From NCBI RefSeq assembly GCF_028875915.1, contig NZ_JAPEHW010000037.1:1-38287 (forward strand): a stretch of DNA of 38,287 nt. Reading direction: 5' to 3'. A program made the position numbers and the translations under genes. This DNA comes from Pseudoalteromonas sp. G4. Its GTDB lineage: Bacteria > Pseudomonadota > Gammaproteobacteria > Enterobacterales > Alteromonadaceae. Positions 9,580 through 19,530 of this stretch are shown here, in pieces. Numbering within the stretch: the first letter of the stretch is position 1; each line of letters begins with the position of its first letter. Under the pieces are notes generated by a model that did not search any database, was not told where the DNA came from, and worked only from the letters and a program-made list of their open reading frames with translations.

Positions 9580-9614
9580 GTTTGATTAAACAATCGATTT
9601 AAATTGGTGTTGTT

Positions 9615-9887
9615 ATGTCTGAGCGAACTTTAAAAGCCATTGTTGCTGGCAGAGTACAGGGTGTTTTTTATCGTGCATCGGTTAAACAGGTGGCTGAACA
9701 ATTAGGCATTAGTGGTTATGCAAAAAACCTTGCCAATGGTGAGGTTGAAGTTGAAGCAACTGGCCAAGATTTAAAATTGATTAAGTTTACTGAATTTCTA
9801 GAACAAGGTCCCAGCCAAGCTGACGTTGAAAAAGTATCTTGGGATTATATTCAAACCAAACAGTTTGATGGGTTTGAGGTACAATAG
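9615..9887 (+). CDS. yccX: Acylphosphatase
   Basis: Small enzyme hydrolysing acyl-phosphate bonds. The active-site segment GRVQGVFYRASV holds the phosphate-binding Arg20, and the second segment KNLANGEVEVEATG holds the catalytic Asn38; both are canonical. At 90 aa it has the usual family length. It follows the hydrolase gene by 35 bases. The nearness to rlmI repeats the E. coli yccW(rlmI)-yccX neighbourhood. A plain low-molecular-weight enzyme with no signal peptide. Confidence 0.95.
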   Translation: MSERTLKAIVAGRVQGVFYRASVKQVAEQLGISGYAKNLANGEVEVEATGQDLKLIKFTEFLEQGPSQADVEKVSWDYIQTKQFDGFEVQ

Positions 9888-9958
9888 TTAAAAAATTAGT
9901 ACCTTTGCAATTCATTGATTATACTTAGATTTATAACTAACAAAAAGATTGCTTTCGT

Positions 9959-12190
9959 ATGGAATTACGCTCACTTTATGTTGCCTGTGCTCTCGCTTGT
10001 GCCCCTTCTTTTGCGCAAATATCAAAACAAGATATGGAAGTCATAGAAGTCTATGCCACCAAACGTGCACAACCGATTAAACAAGTAACGGTTACGCTTT
10101 CGGCTATTGATGGCGAACAAGTCGATAAAGAGCAATTAAAGGATGTTACGGCGATAGGCCATCTTATTCCTAATGTTAAAATTTCACAAAATGCCGCTGA
10201 AGGCACAACACCCGCAATTAATATTCGTGGTGTGGGTTTAATAGATTACAACACGTCTAATACTTCACCCATCGCCATTTACCAAGATGATGTCACTGCT
10301 GGGGCTGCAAATAACCAACTAGTGAATTTATTTGATTTAGAAAGTATTGAAGTACTGCGTGGTCCACAAGGCACGTTATTTGGGCGCAATAGTACAGGTG
10401 GTGCGATTTTAATTCGTAATAAACTCCCTGAGCTCAACACTCTAGATGGTTACATTAAAGTTGGCCGTGGAAATTTAGATTTTGGTTTACTGGAAGGTGT
10501 TGCCAATCTCCCGCTTTCTGACAATTTAGCTACGCGAATTGCTGTGAGCAGTAAAGAATATGATTACTCTACCAACAATTTACTACCTGGTTCAAAACAA
10601 GCTGGCATGGTGCAAACCGATTATCGCGTTGCCTTATTAGGGCAGTGGGATAAGTTAGATATGCTATTTAAAATCAATGGTAACGATTGGAATGGCACGG
10701 TAAATCCTGTTGGCTCTATCGGTATTTTTAAAGATCCTGCTAATGGTGTGCTGTGTAGCGTGGGTGAGCTAGGCTCAAATAATTGCTTTGATGCTTTTGG
10801 CTTTAATGATGGCAGTGAGCGCTTTTTTGATGTCATGGTGAACAACGAACAAGAACATGATACTGAGAATGTTGGGGCTTCATTAAAACTGAATTACCAA
10901 TTTAATGACAAAATTGAATTTACCAGTATTACAGCTTATAACTCGCTTAATCGTGACCATGGTTTTAATTGCGATGGTAGTCCAGCACAGTTATGTGAAG
11001 GGCACTTAGGCACCAAAGATGATGCGTTTAGCCAAGAGTTACGTTTATCAAGTGCCTTTGACATGGGCCATTTAATGGCGGGTATTTATTACCTTCATGA
11101 AGATATTAAACAAGCCAATTTTAATGATATTTTACGTGATTTCAGAGGAATATTAGATCCAACACTAACCACGACCTTTTATTACGACAATACCATTAAC
11201 ATTGAATCGACAGCATTGTTTGCGCAGTTTGACTGGCAAGTAAGTAATCAATTTACGGTTGTGCTAGGTGCGCGTTATACCGATGAAACAACGCGTTACG
11301 AATCTCAAAGTGATTTAAATATTGTCTTAGACCCGAGTGATTTAAATGGTCAGACAATTGATTACTATACTGTTTCAGGCAGTGAAAGCGATGATCGGGT
11401 ATCAGGAAAAATCGCACTTAATTATCAAACCTTAAATGGAATGCAGGTGTATTACTCACTTTCAAATGGGTATAAAAGTGGAGGCTATTATGGTGGTTTT
11501 ATTGCAACCCCAGAACAAGCCGCACTTGCTGCTTACGGTCCTGAATATTTAATTGCTAATGAGCTTGGACTTCGCACAGAGCTTTTTGATAACACATGGA
11601 AAATCTCAGCTGCAGCCTTTCATTATGATTATCAAGATCAGCAAGTTTTTATGAATCAGGCGAGTGCTATTCCAACTGCGCCTCCATTACAATTACTTGA
11701 AAATGTTGCATCTTCAACGATTTATGGTGCTGAAATTGAAAATACTTGGTATTTCGGTAGTAATTTAGATGTGTCGTTTAATATTGGTTATTTACCTCAT
11801 GCTGAATTTGATGAATATACCGATCCCCTTGGTAAAAAGTTAACCGATCACCGTTTACCTTTTACATCAGAATGGAATATTGCAACTAATGTAAATTATT
11901 CAATGAATATAAGTAGTGGTGAGTTGGCATTTTCAATAGGAAATGATTACCAATCCGAATATTACTTTGACCAAAATATGAACGAATCAGCAATGCAAGA
12001 AGATGTTTTGCTATGGCACGCAAATATTTCATATAGCATTGCTAGTTGGCATGTTAACCTTTGGGGCAAGAACTTAACAGATGAGCACTACAGTCATTTA
12101 AAATTCGACTTGAGCTCATTTTTAGGCATGTTAGAAGATTTTAAAGCGCAAGGGCGTCAATATGGTATAAATCTTCGATATCAATTTTAA
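9959..12190 (+). CDS. TonB-dependent outer-membrane receptor
   Basis: A 743-aa outer-membrane transporter. Residues 1-20 are a signal peptide ending SFA-Q. The TonB-box-like EVIEVYATKR follows at about 27-36, then the plug domain with IPNVKIS, IRGVGL and the hallmark IEVLRGPQGTLFGRNSTGGAILI. The beta-barrel continues to the terminal aromatic residue in GINLRYQF. The plug belongs to the broad class including fecA/fyuA-like and carbohydrate receptors; nothing seen fixes the substrate (iron chelate, vitamin or oligosaccharide). It is followed after only 21 bases by the hybrid kinase gene, suggesting one transcript and possibly a transport-sensing pair. Confidence 0.92.
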   Translation: MELRSLYVACALACAPSFAQISKQDMEVIEVYATKRAQPIKQVTVTLSAIDGEQVDKEQLKDVTAIGHLIPNVKISQNAAEGTTPAINIRGVGLIDYNTSNTSPIAIYQDDVTAGAANNQLVNLFDLESIEVLRGPQGTLFGRNSTGGAILIRNKLPELNTLDGYIKVGRGNLDFGLLEGVANLPLSDNLATRIAVSSKEYDYSTNNLLPGSKQAGMVQTDYRVALLGQWDKLDMLFKINGNDWNGTVNPVGSIGIFKDPANGVLCSVGELGSNNCFDAFGFNDGSERFFDVMVNNEQEHDTENVGASLKLNYQFNDKIEFTSITAYNSLNRDHGFNCDGSPAQLCEGHLGTKDDAFSQELRLSSAFDMGHLMAGIYYLHEDIKQANFNDILRDFRGILDPTLTTTFYYDNTINIESTALFAQFDWQVSNQFTVVLGARYTDETTRYESQSDLNIVLDPSDLNGQTIDYYTVSGSESDDRVSGKIALNYQTLNGMQVYYSLSNGYKSGGYYGGFIATPEQAALAAYGPEYLIANELGLRTELFDNTWKISAAAFHYDYQDQQVFMNQASAIPTAPPLQLLENVASSTIYGAEIENTWYFGSNLDVSFNIGYLPHAEFDEYTDPLGKKLTDHRLPFTSEWNIATNVNYSMNISSGELAFSIGNDYQSEYYFDQNMNESAMQEDVLLWHANISYSIASWHVNLWGKNLTDEHYSHLKFDLSSFLGMLEDFKAQGRQYGINLRYQF

Positions 12191-12211
12191 GCCTTGCTCG
12201 GAATGTGGTAG

Positions 12212-14866
12212 ATGAGAAAAACACTTGTTACTATTTTTGCATTAATCTGTGTTTTATTATTCAGCAAACAAGTGCTGGCATCTATCACATTGACTGAAAA
12301 TGAGCTTTCAACCAATTTACTCGCCAAGTCAATTCAAATAGGTTCAGGGCAGCCGCTTAGTTTCCCGCTTAATTATGCTGAAGCAACGACGTGGCAACAC
12401 AAAAAAAACGAAACAAAACGGCCAAACATTTTCGGTGATGAAGTGTGGTACGCTTTATCATTAAAAAATGAATTACCTTCAGGTGACTACGTGTTTGCGC
12501 CAGCCAATTTTATGGCTGATAAAATTGAATTGCGTGTGTATGACAAGCGTAATACTCAAGTTTCCGTTTCTGGGGCAGATCATCCACTAAATACGCCTTT
12601 TCACTTTGCCAATAAAGTGCAATTAGCAAAAGGCGAGCACTACATGGTTATTGTGCGTATTAGCAGTGACTATTTTTATACTGCACCAAAAATCACACTT
12701 TATGAAGCTGCTGAATTCACGCAATCATCGACTGTTAATTCGACTGTCATGTTGCTTTGTTTCGGTATTGGTATTGCGCTTGGATTATATAATTTACTTA
12801 TTTACTTTGTATCACGTGAAAAAATGCATCTGCATTATGCGCTGTTTACCGCATCTTGGGTGTTTGCATGGAGCCATTTCTTTTTAATCCCACAGCAGCT
12901 ATTTGGTGTTAACAGTGCGCAAGTACATTGGCTAGGGTTTATTTTATTACCACTCACCAACGCACTCTTTTTCATTCCATTTTTAAGACTAGATGAGCAC
13001 TTTCCACAACTTGCTAAAGCAGCCATTGGCATAGGTATTGTGGCATTAGTAGGAGTACCTATTAGCTTTTTTATGCCGGGTTTTGGCTTTATTTGGGCAA
13101 CGATTGTTACTGGCATTATGATGGTGGTTGGAATGGCGGCTGGCCTTTTAAGCTGGCAACATGGTTTTAAACCTGCTCGATATTTTATTTTGGCTTATAT
13201 TGCGATGTTGCTGCCAAATATGGTGGGAAATCTAAATAACCTTGGTTTACTGCCAGATTTTAATGCTAATTTTTATTTGTATGGCTTGATAGGCACAACC
13301 CTTGATGCATTATTATTAGCGTTTGCCGTTGCAGATAAGCTTCGCTTAATTAATAAACAAAATTTCGATTTAAGCCAAAACCTTGAGTTAAAAGTAAAAG
13401 AGCGTACCACTGCACTTGAAGTGTTAACCGAAGAGCTGAAAGACGCAAACCTTGCCAAATCACGCTTTTTAGCAAATATGAGTCATGAAATTCGCACACC
13501 CATGACGTCGATTTTAGGCTACATTGATACCTTAAACAGCGACGATACGCTAACGCCTGACGAGCAGCGCCATGGTTTAAGAGTAATTCAAAAAAACAGT
13601 AAACACTTATTGAGCTTGATTAACGATATTTTAGATGTATCTAAAATCGAAGCGAACAAGCTGACAATTGAACAAGTGCCTACCAATATCTTCCAGTTAA
13701 TGTCTGAGGTGGGATCTATTCTTGGCCGCCAAGTACGTGATAAAGGGCTCGAATTTAATATAGATTATCATTTTCCACTGCCGAATAAAATTATGTCGGA
13801 TCCTGTGCGTTTACGCCAAATCTTACTGAACCTTACCAGTAACTCAGTTAAATTTACGCAAAAAGGCAGTGTGAGCATTAAAGTTGAAATGGAAGATGAC
13901 GATCTAAAAGTGACGATTGTGGATACCGGTATTGGTATGGATAAAGGATCACTTGAAAAGTTATTTAGTCCGTTTCATCAAGGGGATCTGTCTACTACCA
14001 GACAATATGGCGGTACCGGATTAGGCCTTCATATCTCGAAGAACCTTGTTGAGCGCTTAGGTGGCACTATGTCGGTATCTAGTAAGGAAGGCAAAGGCTC
14101 TAAATTTAGTTTTACCTTGCCATGTTATACCACCACTGAAACGCAGTGGCTCGATTCATATCAAATTACTAAAGAAAGCGAGCAAAGCACAAAACGTAAT
14201 GCGGCAATTAAAAAACTTGAAGGTAAAATTTTGCTCGCAGAAGATCACCCAGACAACCGAGTGCTGATAAAACGCATGCTTGAAAATTTGGGTTTTAGCA
14301 TTGTCAGTGCTAATAACGGTAAAGAGGCGGTTGAGGCTACGCTTAATGATGAATTTGACATTATCCTGCTTGATATTCAAATGCCAGTGATGGATGGGCT
14401 AGAAGCTCATGATTTAATGCGTTCTACCGGTGTGTCGTGCCCAATTTTAGCACTTACTGCCAATGCAATGACCGATGAGATTAAACATTATTTATCTGTC
14501 GGTTTTGACGATCATATTGCAAAACCAATCGATAAAAACGAATTTTATGAGAAATTAAGCAAGTATATTGATGTGCCAATTGAAGTGGCTGCAATTCCTG
14601 ATCAAGACTTACAAATTATGCGGCTGCAATTTATTAATAACTTAACTGAGCAAAAAGCCCTTGCAGAGCATTTATTTTGTTTGGGAGACAATCCAGAACT
14701 TGCCAAACTTTGCCATGCTATTTATGGCGCAGCGGGCATGTTTGGTTTTACCGAGCTTGGCAATATGGCCAAATCTTTAGAGCAAGCTTTGAAGAATGAT
14801 TCACAAAAAGAAATTAGTACTGCATATCAATCTTTTATGCGCTCAATCAAACAGATCCACGCATAA
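12212..14866 (+). CDS. Hybrid sensor kinase: 7TM-DISM, HisKA, HATPase, REC, Hpt
   Basis: An 884-aa membrane phosphorelay kinase. Order: signal peptide (1-23); periplasmic DISMED2-type ligand domain (about 25-165); seven membrane helices (about 178-375); coiled linker; HisKA with phospho-acceptor His425 in NMSHEIRTPM; HATPase with N-box LLNLTSNSVKF, DTGIGM and GGTGLGL; receiver with Asp721 in LLDIQMPVMDG and Lys771; and a C-terminal Hpt-like helix bundle with His835 in LCHAIYGAAGMFGF. All relay residues are in place, so phosphate can move His-Asp-His within one protein and then to an unknown regulator. 7TM-DISM receptors are thought to bind small carbohydrates or similar ligands. The close upstream TonB receptor gene suggests a shared cue. 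Confidence 0.92.
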   Translation: MRKTLVTIFALICVLLFSKQVLASITLTENELSTNLLAKSIQIGSGQPLSFPLNYAEATTWQHKKNETKRPNIFGDEVWYALSLKNELPSGDYVFAPANFMADKIELRVYDKRNTQVSVSGADHPLNTPFHFANKVQLAKGEHYMVIVRISSDYFYTAPKITLYEAAEFTQSSTVNSTVMLLCFGIGIALGLYNLLIYFVSREKMHLHYALFTASWVFAWSHFFLIPQQLFGVNSAQVHWLGFILLPLTNALFFIPFLRLDEHFPQLAKAAIGIGIVALVGVPISFFMPGFGFIWATIVTGIMMVVGMAAGLLSWQHGFKPARYFILAYIAMLLPNMVGNLNNLGLLPDFNANFYLYGLIGTTLDALLLAFAVADKLRLINKQNFDLSQNLELKVKERTTALEVLTEELKDANLAKSRFLANMSHEIRTPMTSILGYIDTLNSDDTLTPDEQRHGLRVIQKNSKHLLSLINDILDVSKIEANKLTIEQVPTNIFQLMSEVGSILGRQVRDKGLEFNIDYHFPLPNKIMSDPVRLRQILLNLTSNSVKFTQKGSVSIKVEMEDDDLKVTIVDTGIGMDKGSLEKLFSPFHQGDLSTTRQYGGTGLGLHISKNLVERLGGTMSVSSKEGKGSKFSFTLPCYTTTETQWLDSYQITKESEQSTKRNAAIKKLEGKILLAEDHPDNRVLIKRMLENLGFSIVSANNGKEAVEATLNDEFDIILLDIQMPVMDGLEAHDLMRSTGVSCPILALTANAMTDEIKHYLSVGFDDHIAKPIDKNEFYEKLSKYIDVPIEVAAIPDQDLQIMRLQFINNLTEQKALAEHLFCLGDNPELAKLCHAIYGAAGMFGFTELGNMAKSLEQALKNDSQKEISTAYQSFMRSIKQIHA

Positions 14867-14922
14867 TAAACCAATTGGTTAGGTCAGAGGTTCGCGAATT
14901 TGTTCTCATTGAGCTTTAAAGC

Positions 14923-14950
14923 AAAAAAACCGCTAAATAGCGGTTTTTTT
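14923..14950. terminator. Bidirectional terminator between kinase gene and metG
   Basis: A 12-bp perfect stem (AAAAAAACCGCT 14923-14934 with AGCGGTTTTTTT 14939-14950) around loop AAAT. It lies between two convergent genes and has A/T runs on both sides, so it serves both. Confidence 0.92.
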
Positions 14951-14966
14951 AATTTGTGTTTGGTAA

Positions 14967-16994
14967 TTACATTACACGCATACCTGGCTCAGAGCCGTCA
15001 TCTGGGTTTAAGATATAAATCTCTTTTCCACCGGGGCCTGCTGCAAGTACCATACCTTCTGACATACCAAAGCGCATCTTACGCGGTTTAAGGTTTGCAA
15101 CCATCACCGTTAGTTTGCCTTCGATATCTTCAGGTTGATATGCTGATTTAATCCCTGCAAACACTTGGCGTGTTTCGCCGCCTAAATCAAGCGTTAGTTT
15201 AAGCAGCTTATCTGCGCCTTCTACGTGTTCTGCTTTTGCAATTTTAGCAACGCGTAGGTCAACTTTTGCAAAATCATTAAATTCGATTTCATCTGCAATT
15301 GGCTCTTTCGCAAGAGGACTGTTTGGGTCAATCGCTGGCTTTGCAGGTGCCAGGCTTTCTTTTGATTCTTCAAGCATTGCGTTAACCTTATCCATTTCAA
15401 CACGTTGCATTAATGCTTTGAATTTGCTGATTTCGTGATTAGTTAGCGCAGTATTGATACTTTGCCACGTTAATTCGGTGTTTAAGAATGTTTCTACTTG
15501 CTCGGCCATTGCTGGTAACACGGGCTTTAAATAAGTCATTAATAACTTAAATAGGTTGATACCCATAGAGCAAACCAAGTGTGCATCACGCTGTGTTGCT
15601 TCATCTTTAATTAATACCCAAGGCGCTTTGGCATCAATATATTGATTAGCTTTGTCCGCAAGTGCCATAATTTCACGAATTGCGCGGCTGTATTCGCGGT
15701 TTTCAAATGACGCTGCTACTGACTCTTGTGCATTTACAAATTCAGCAAGTAGCTCTGGCTCTGCAATTTCATCACTTAGCTTACCGTCAAACTTCTTAGC
15801 AATAAAACCTGCACAACGGCTTGCAATATTAACTACTTTACCAACAAGGTCAGAGTTTACTCGCTGAGCAAAATCATCCAGATTTAAGTCTAAATCGGTA
15901 ATGCCTGAATTAAGTTTAGCCGCGAAGTAGTAACGTAAATACTCTGGATTTTCAATGTGATCTAAGTAAGTACGGGCTTTAATAAAGGTACCTTTCGACT
16001 TAGACATTTTCGCGCCATTTACGGTTACAAAACCGTGGGCAAATACGTTATTTGGTTTTCTAAAGCCAGCACCTTCAAGCATTGCAGGCCAAAACAGGCT
16101 GTGGAAATAGACAATGTCTTTACCGATAAAGTGGTAAAGCTCTGCTTCTGAATCCGTTGACCAAAATGCGTCAAAATCAAGGCCGGTTTTATCACATAAG
16201 TTTTTAAAGCTTGCCATGTAGCCAATAGGTGCATCTAACCATACATAAAAGTATTTGCCTGGGGCACCTGGAATTTCAAAACCAAAATATGGTGCATCGC
16301 GGCTGATATCCCACTGCTGCAGACCATCTTCAAACCATTCATTTAGTTTGTTTGCCATTTCACCTTGGATTGCGCCAGATGTTAGCCATGCTTTTAGCAT
16401 GTCTTCAAACGCTGGTAAGTCGAAGAAGTAGTGCTCTGAATCTTTAAGTACAGGTGTTGAACCTGACATTACTGATTTTGGTGATTCTAATTCAGTAGGG
16501 CTGTAGGTTGCGCCACACACGTCACAGCTGTCGCCATTTTGATCTTCTGCTTTACAGCGCGGGCAAGTACCCGTTACAAAGCGGTCTGGTAAGAAAATGC
16601 CTTTTTCTTCATCAAATAATTGCGAAATAGTGCGTTTTTTGATGTAGCCACCGTCATTTAAACGATTATAAATAAGTTCAGAAAACGCTTTGTTTTCTTC
16701 TGAATGCGTACTGTGATAGTTATCAAACTTAATATGAAAATCGGCAAAATCGCGTTGGCGCTCAACACTCACATTGGCAACCATTTCTTCTGGAGTGATA
16801 CCTTGTTTTTGTGCGTTAAGCATGATCGGCGTACCGTGCGCATCATCGGCACATACATAATACGCTTCATGACCACGTAACTTCTGGAAACGAGACCAGA
16901 TATCAGTTTGAATATATTCAAGTAAATGGCCTAAGTGCGTTGGGCCATTTGCATAAGGTAATGCACTTGTAATTAAGATTTTTCTTTGCGACAT
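14967..16994 (-). CDS. metG: Methionyl-tRNA synthetase
   Basis: Charges tRNA-Met with methionine. Class I signature [11 protein letters not shown] (HIGH motif) is near the N terminus; the zinc knuckle has CPRC and CDVCG; the KMSKS loop is exact ([11 protein letters not shown]). The anticodon-binding helices follow, and residues from about 575 form the C-terminal tRNA-binding (EMAP/Trbp111-like) dimerisation domain beginning [17 protein letters not shown]. The length of 675 aa matches the E. coli enzyme. It is divergent from mrp with a 159-base promoter region between, as in many gammaproteobacteria. Confidence 0.97.
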   Translation of the reverse strand: MSQRKILITSALPYANGPTHLGHLLEYIQTDIWSRFQKLRGHEAYYVCADDAHGTPIMLNAQKQGITPEEMVANVSVERQRDFADFHIKFDNYHSTHSEENKAFSELIYNRLNDGGYIKKRTISQLFDEEKGIFLPDRFVTGTCPRCKAEDQNGDSCDVCGATYSPTELESPKSVMSGSTPVLKDSEHYFFDLPAFEDMLKAWLTSGAIQGEMANKLNEWFEDGLQQWDISRDAPYFGFEIPGAPGKYFYVWLDAPIGYMASFKNLCDKTGLDFDAFWSTDSEAELYHFIGKDIVYFHSLFWPAMLEGAGFRKPNNVFAHGFVTVNGAKMSKSKGTFIKARTYLDHIENPEYLRYYFAAKLNSGITDLDLNLDDFAQRVNSDLVGKVVNIASRCAGFIAKKFDGKLSDEIAEPELLAEFVNAQESVAASFENREYSRAIREIMALADKANQYIDAKAPWVLIKDEATQRDAHLVCSMGINLFKLLMTYLKPVLPAMAEQVETFLNTELTWQSINTALTNHEISKFKALMQRVEMDKVNAMLEESKESLAPAKPAIDPNSPLAKEPIADEIEFNDFAKVDLRVAKIAKAEHVEGADKLLKLTLDLGGETRQVFAGIKSAYQPEDIEGKLTVMVANLKPRKMRFGMSEGMVLAAGPGGKEIYILNPDDGSEPGMRVM

Positions 16995-17153
16995 ATCGTT
17001 TACCGTAAACTAGTGTGGTGACAACACCAAAAATTTACCCATTAGGTAACCCTTAACCTGTTACATGGAAATTCATGTAGTAACAAGCTAAGTATATAAC
17101 TGGAGTTAAGGTCAGGAATATTACATAATTCCAGCGCGTATTTCATTAGCCAA
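16995..17153. promoter_or_regulatory. Divergent promoter region metG / mrp
   Basis: The only gap serving two divergent core genes, so it must carry both promoters. An imperfect dyad TACATG-GAAATT-CATGTA lies near 17062-17079, flanked by GT and AAC; it might be an operator but could be chance. I cannot assign -35/-10 boxes reliably. Confidence 0.4.
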
Positions 17154-18278
17154 ATGCAGATTTACATGTTTAATATTAAAAATCTTTTCTCAGGGTCAAA
17201 ACAAGCTGATAAAGCCGTTACTAACGCACAAAATTCATCACTGTTTGAGCGCATTACGCAGTTGTTGGCAGATTATCGTTCAGATATTTTCCCCGTTGGT
17301 TTACAGCAAGCAACCACCTTACTTTCTGTTGAAGAGGGCGATAGCTTAAACGTATCGCTACTTTTGCATTTTGCTGCATCAAGTGAACAACCTGATATTG
17401 CAAACTTTTTATCTGAGAAGCTAGGGCAACCTGTTGCGCTTAGAGTGCAAGTTCAGCTATTGGAGCCTAACCGTCACGGTACTATTAAACATATTATTTT
17501 GGTGGCAAGTGGCAAAGGTGGCGTAGGCAAATCAACCAGTGCGGTGAATTTAGCAAATGCACTTAAACAAAATGGTGCCAAGGTAGGTATTTTAGATGCT
17601 GATATTTACGGGCCATCTATTCCTTTGTTATTAGGTCTTGAAGACGAAACACCCGTAGCGAAAGATGATAAAACCCTCTTACCGATGGAAAAAAATGCAC
17701 TTGTCGCGCAATCTATCGGGTTTTTATTGGGTAAAAGCGATGCCACTGTGTGGCGTGGGCCAATGGCATCAACAGCACTGATGCAGCTTCTCAATGAAAC
17801 CGCATGGCCAGATTTAGATTATTTAATTGTTGATATGCCACCTGGTACGGGCGACATTCAACTGACCATGTCACAAAAAATTCCAGCCAGTGGTGCGGTT
17901 ATTGTGACTACGCCGCAAGATTTAGCATTAGCAGATGCCAATAAAGGCATTGATATGTTCAATAAAGTGAAAGTGCCGATCCTAGGCTTAATCGAGAATA
18001 TGAGTTACTTTAATTGCCAACATTGTAATGGCGTTAACCATATCTTTGGCGAAGATGGCGGAAAGGAGCTGGCACAGCGTATTGATATTCCTTTACTTGG
18101 ACAAGTTCCTTTAGCACATCGCATTAGAGAGGTAGGTGAGCAAGGTGAGTTTCTTTCACATAATGCTGACAAGGCGCTCGTTGCCATTTATAATCGGGCG
18201 GCAAAACTTGTTGCTAGTCATTTGTTTTATCAAGGAAGTGGCAGCAATCCCGTCGAAATTATTATAACGGACGATTAA
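17154..18278 (+). CDS. mrp: Iron-sulfur cluster carrier ATPase Mrp (ApbC)
   Basis: P-loop ATPase of the Mrp/NBP35 family that binds and transfers Fe-S clusters. An N-terminal DUF59-like region (about 25-105) precedes the deviant Walker [10 protein letters not shown] at 120-128. [10 protein letters not shown] and the CxxC cluster ligand pair in [11 protein letters not shown] follow. At 374 aa it is close to the E. coli length. Starts at ATG 17154 or ATG 17166 (MFNIKNLF) are both possible; neither has a clear ribosome site. It is two bases ahead of dcd, so the two are one operon. Confidence 0.94.
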   Translation: MQIYMFNIKNLFSGSKQADKAVTNAQNSSLFERITQLLADYRSDIFPVGLQQATTLLSVEEGDSLNVSLLLHFAASSEQPDIANFLSEKLGQPVALRVQVQLLEPNRHGTIKHIILVASGKGGVGKSTSAVNLANALKQNGAKVGILDADIYGPSIPLLLGLEDETPVAKDDKTLLPMEKNALVAQSIGFLLGKSDATVWRGPMASTALMQLLNETAWPDLDYLIVDMPPGTGDIQLTMSQKIPASGAVIVTTPQDLALADANKGIDMFNKVKVPILGLIENMSYFNCQHCNGVNHIFGEDGGKELAQRIDIPLLGQVPLAHRIREVGEQGEFLSHNADKALVAIYNRAAKLVASHLFYQGSGSNPVEIIITDD

Positions 18279-18280
18279 CT

Positions 18281-18871
18281 ATGCGTTTATGTGATACCCA
18301 TATTAAAGAACATCTAGCTGCGGGTAAAATTAGTATTGAACCTGTGCCAAAAGAAGACATGATTTCTGGTGTCACGGTAGATTTAAGGTTAGGTAATAAG
18401 TTTCGTGTCTTTCAAGATCACAAAGCGCCTTATGTTGATTTAAGTGGACCAAAAGAATTGGTTTCTGCTGCTATGGAATCAATCATGAGCGATGAAATTA
18501 TTCTTGAAGAGGGTGAAGCTTTTTTTCTACACCCAGGGGAACTAGCGCTCGCAATTACACATGAAAGTGTCACTTTACCTGATGACATTGTAGGCTGGCT
18601 TGATGGGCGCTCATCACTTGCGCGTTTAGGCTTAATGGTGCATGTGACTGCACACCGTATCGATCCAGGCTGGTCGGGTAATATCGTACTTGAATTTTAT
18701 AATTCAGGAAAATTACCTTTAGCGCTTCGCCCTTATATGAAAATTGGTGCGCTGAGTTTTGAAACTATGTCTGGTCCTGCTGAAAACCCTTATAACCGCC
18801 GTAAAGACGCGAAATATAAAGGGCAGTCTGGCGCCGTGGCTTCGCGTATTAGTGACGATAGCCAGTCATAA
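18281..18871 (+). CDS. dcd: dCTP deaminase
   Basis: Deaminates dCTP to dUTP, supplying dUMP for thymidylate synthesis. The sequence is nearly colinear with E. coli Dcd: MRLCD start, [45 protein letters not shown] and catalytic Glu138 in [18 protein letters not shown]. At 196 aa it is full length. It starts 2 bases after the mrp stop, implying translational coupling. The stop is only 2 bases from the stop of the convergent tapT gene, so no intergenic terminator fits between them. Confidence 0.97.
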   Translation: MRLCDTHIKEHLAAGKISIEPVPKEDMISGVTVDLRLGNKFRVFQDHKAPYVDLSGPKELVSAAMESIMSDEIILEEGEAFFLHPGELALAITHESVTLPDDIVGWLDGRSSLARLGLMVHVTAHRIDPGWSGNIVLEFYNSGKLPLALRPYMKIGALSFETMSGPAENPYNRRKDAKYKGQSGAVASRISDDSQS

Positions 18872-18873
18872 TC

Positions 18874-19464
18874 TTATTTTGATTTATAACGTGCTCGCAC
18901 TTCGGCGGGCATGTACTTAAATTGATTTTCCATCATTGCATCGAGCGCCGAATAAGCGGGTGCCATAGGCAATGCTTCCTTGCAAAACAGGGCATACGCA
19001 ATAGCCTCAAGGCTTGATAAACTATCACTGCGATTTGCTTTCCTCAGGTGATAACGATTGTCTGGCAATTGTGCGAAGCTCACTTGGCGCAACTGTTTTA
19101 GAATATCGATAGTAAAAAATAGCTTATTGGCTTTTTTCCAGGTGCCATCTAACACGATTAAATGAGTTAAGTTTAAATCTGTGCTTGTATTTTCGAGTGT
19201 CTCAGCATCTTCACCTGGGTAAAGTAGCGCAGTTGTTGCAAGTGGTAAGCTGTTTAACTCACTAAAATCGTCGCTATTGTCGCCAGTTAAAACCGTGATT
19301 CTTTTATACAGCAACTTAGCCAATCGAATTGTATTTTTAGCGTTATTTTCTTCAGAACGATGTTGAAGTACAACAACATGTATTTGGTTATTGACGCTTT
19401 GTAACTGATCACAGATGCAATCAGCTAAGACAAATTGGCATTTTTCACAAAGAGAGCGGGACAT
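18874..19464 (-). CDS. tapT: tRNA-uridine aminocarboxypropyltransferase (DTW family)
   Basis: DTW-domain enzyme; E. coli TapT (YfiP) adds the acp group to U47 in the variable loop of tRNA. The start is typical: MSRSLCEKC...DCIC, a zinc-binding cysteine cluster. The signature LDGTWKKANKLF and the late LRKANRSDSLSSLEAIA segment are present. The frame stays open 19 codons further to a TTG at 19521, but ATG 19464 gives the family N terminus and is preferred, making 196 aa. No strong ribosome site is visible at either. Convergent with dcd; same direction as the upstream GGDEF-EAL gene but separated from it by a hairpin. Confidence 0.85.
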   Translation of the reverse strand: MSRSLCEKCQFVLADCICDQLQSVNNQIHVVVLQHRSEENNAKNTIRLAKLLYKRITVLTGDNSDDFSELNSLPLATTALLYPGEDAETLENTSTDLNLTHLIVLDGTWKKANKLFFTIDILKQLRQVSFAQLPDNRYHLRKANRSDSLSSLEAIAYALFCKEALPMAPAYSALDAMMENQFKYMPAEVRARYKSK

Positions 19465-19508
19465 AAAATAGTGGTGTAAGTGAAAACGCAGTATTCTAAA
19501 TAGCTGCA

Positions 19509-19530
19509 ATAAGGCTTTCAAGCCTTATTA
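19509..19530 (-). terminator. Hairpin at the 3' end of the GGDEF-EAL gene
   Basis: A perfect 9-bp stem AATAAGGCT / AGCCTTATT around a 4-base loop, overlapping the TAA stop at 19528-19530. It is compact and well placed, but only short T stretches follow on the minus strand, so termination may be partial and some readthrough into tapT is possible. Confidence 0.55.
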
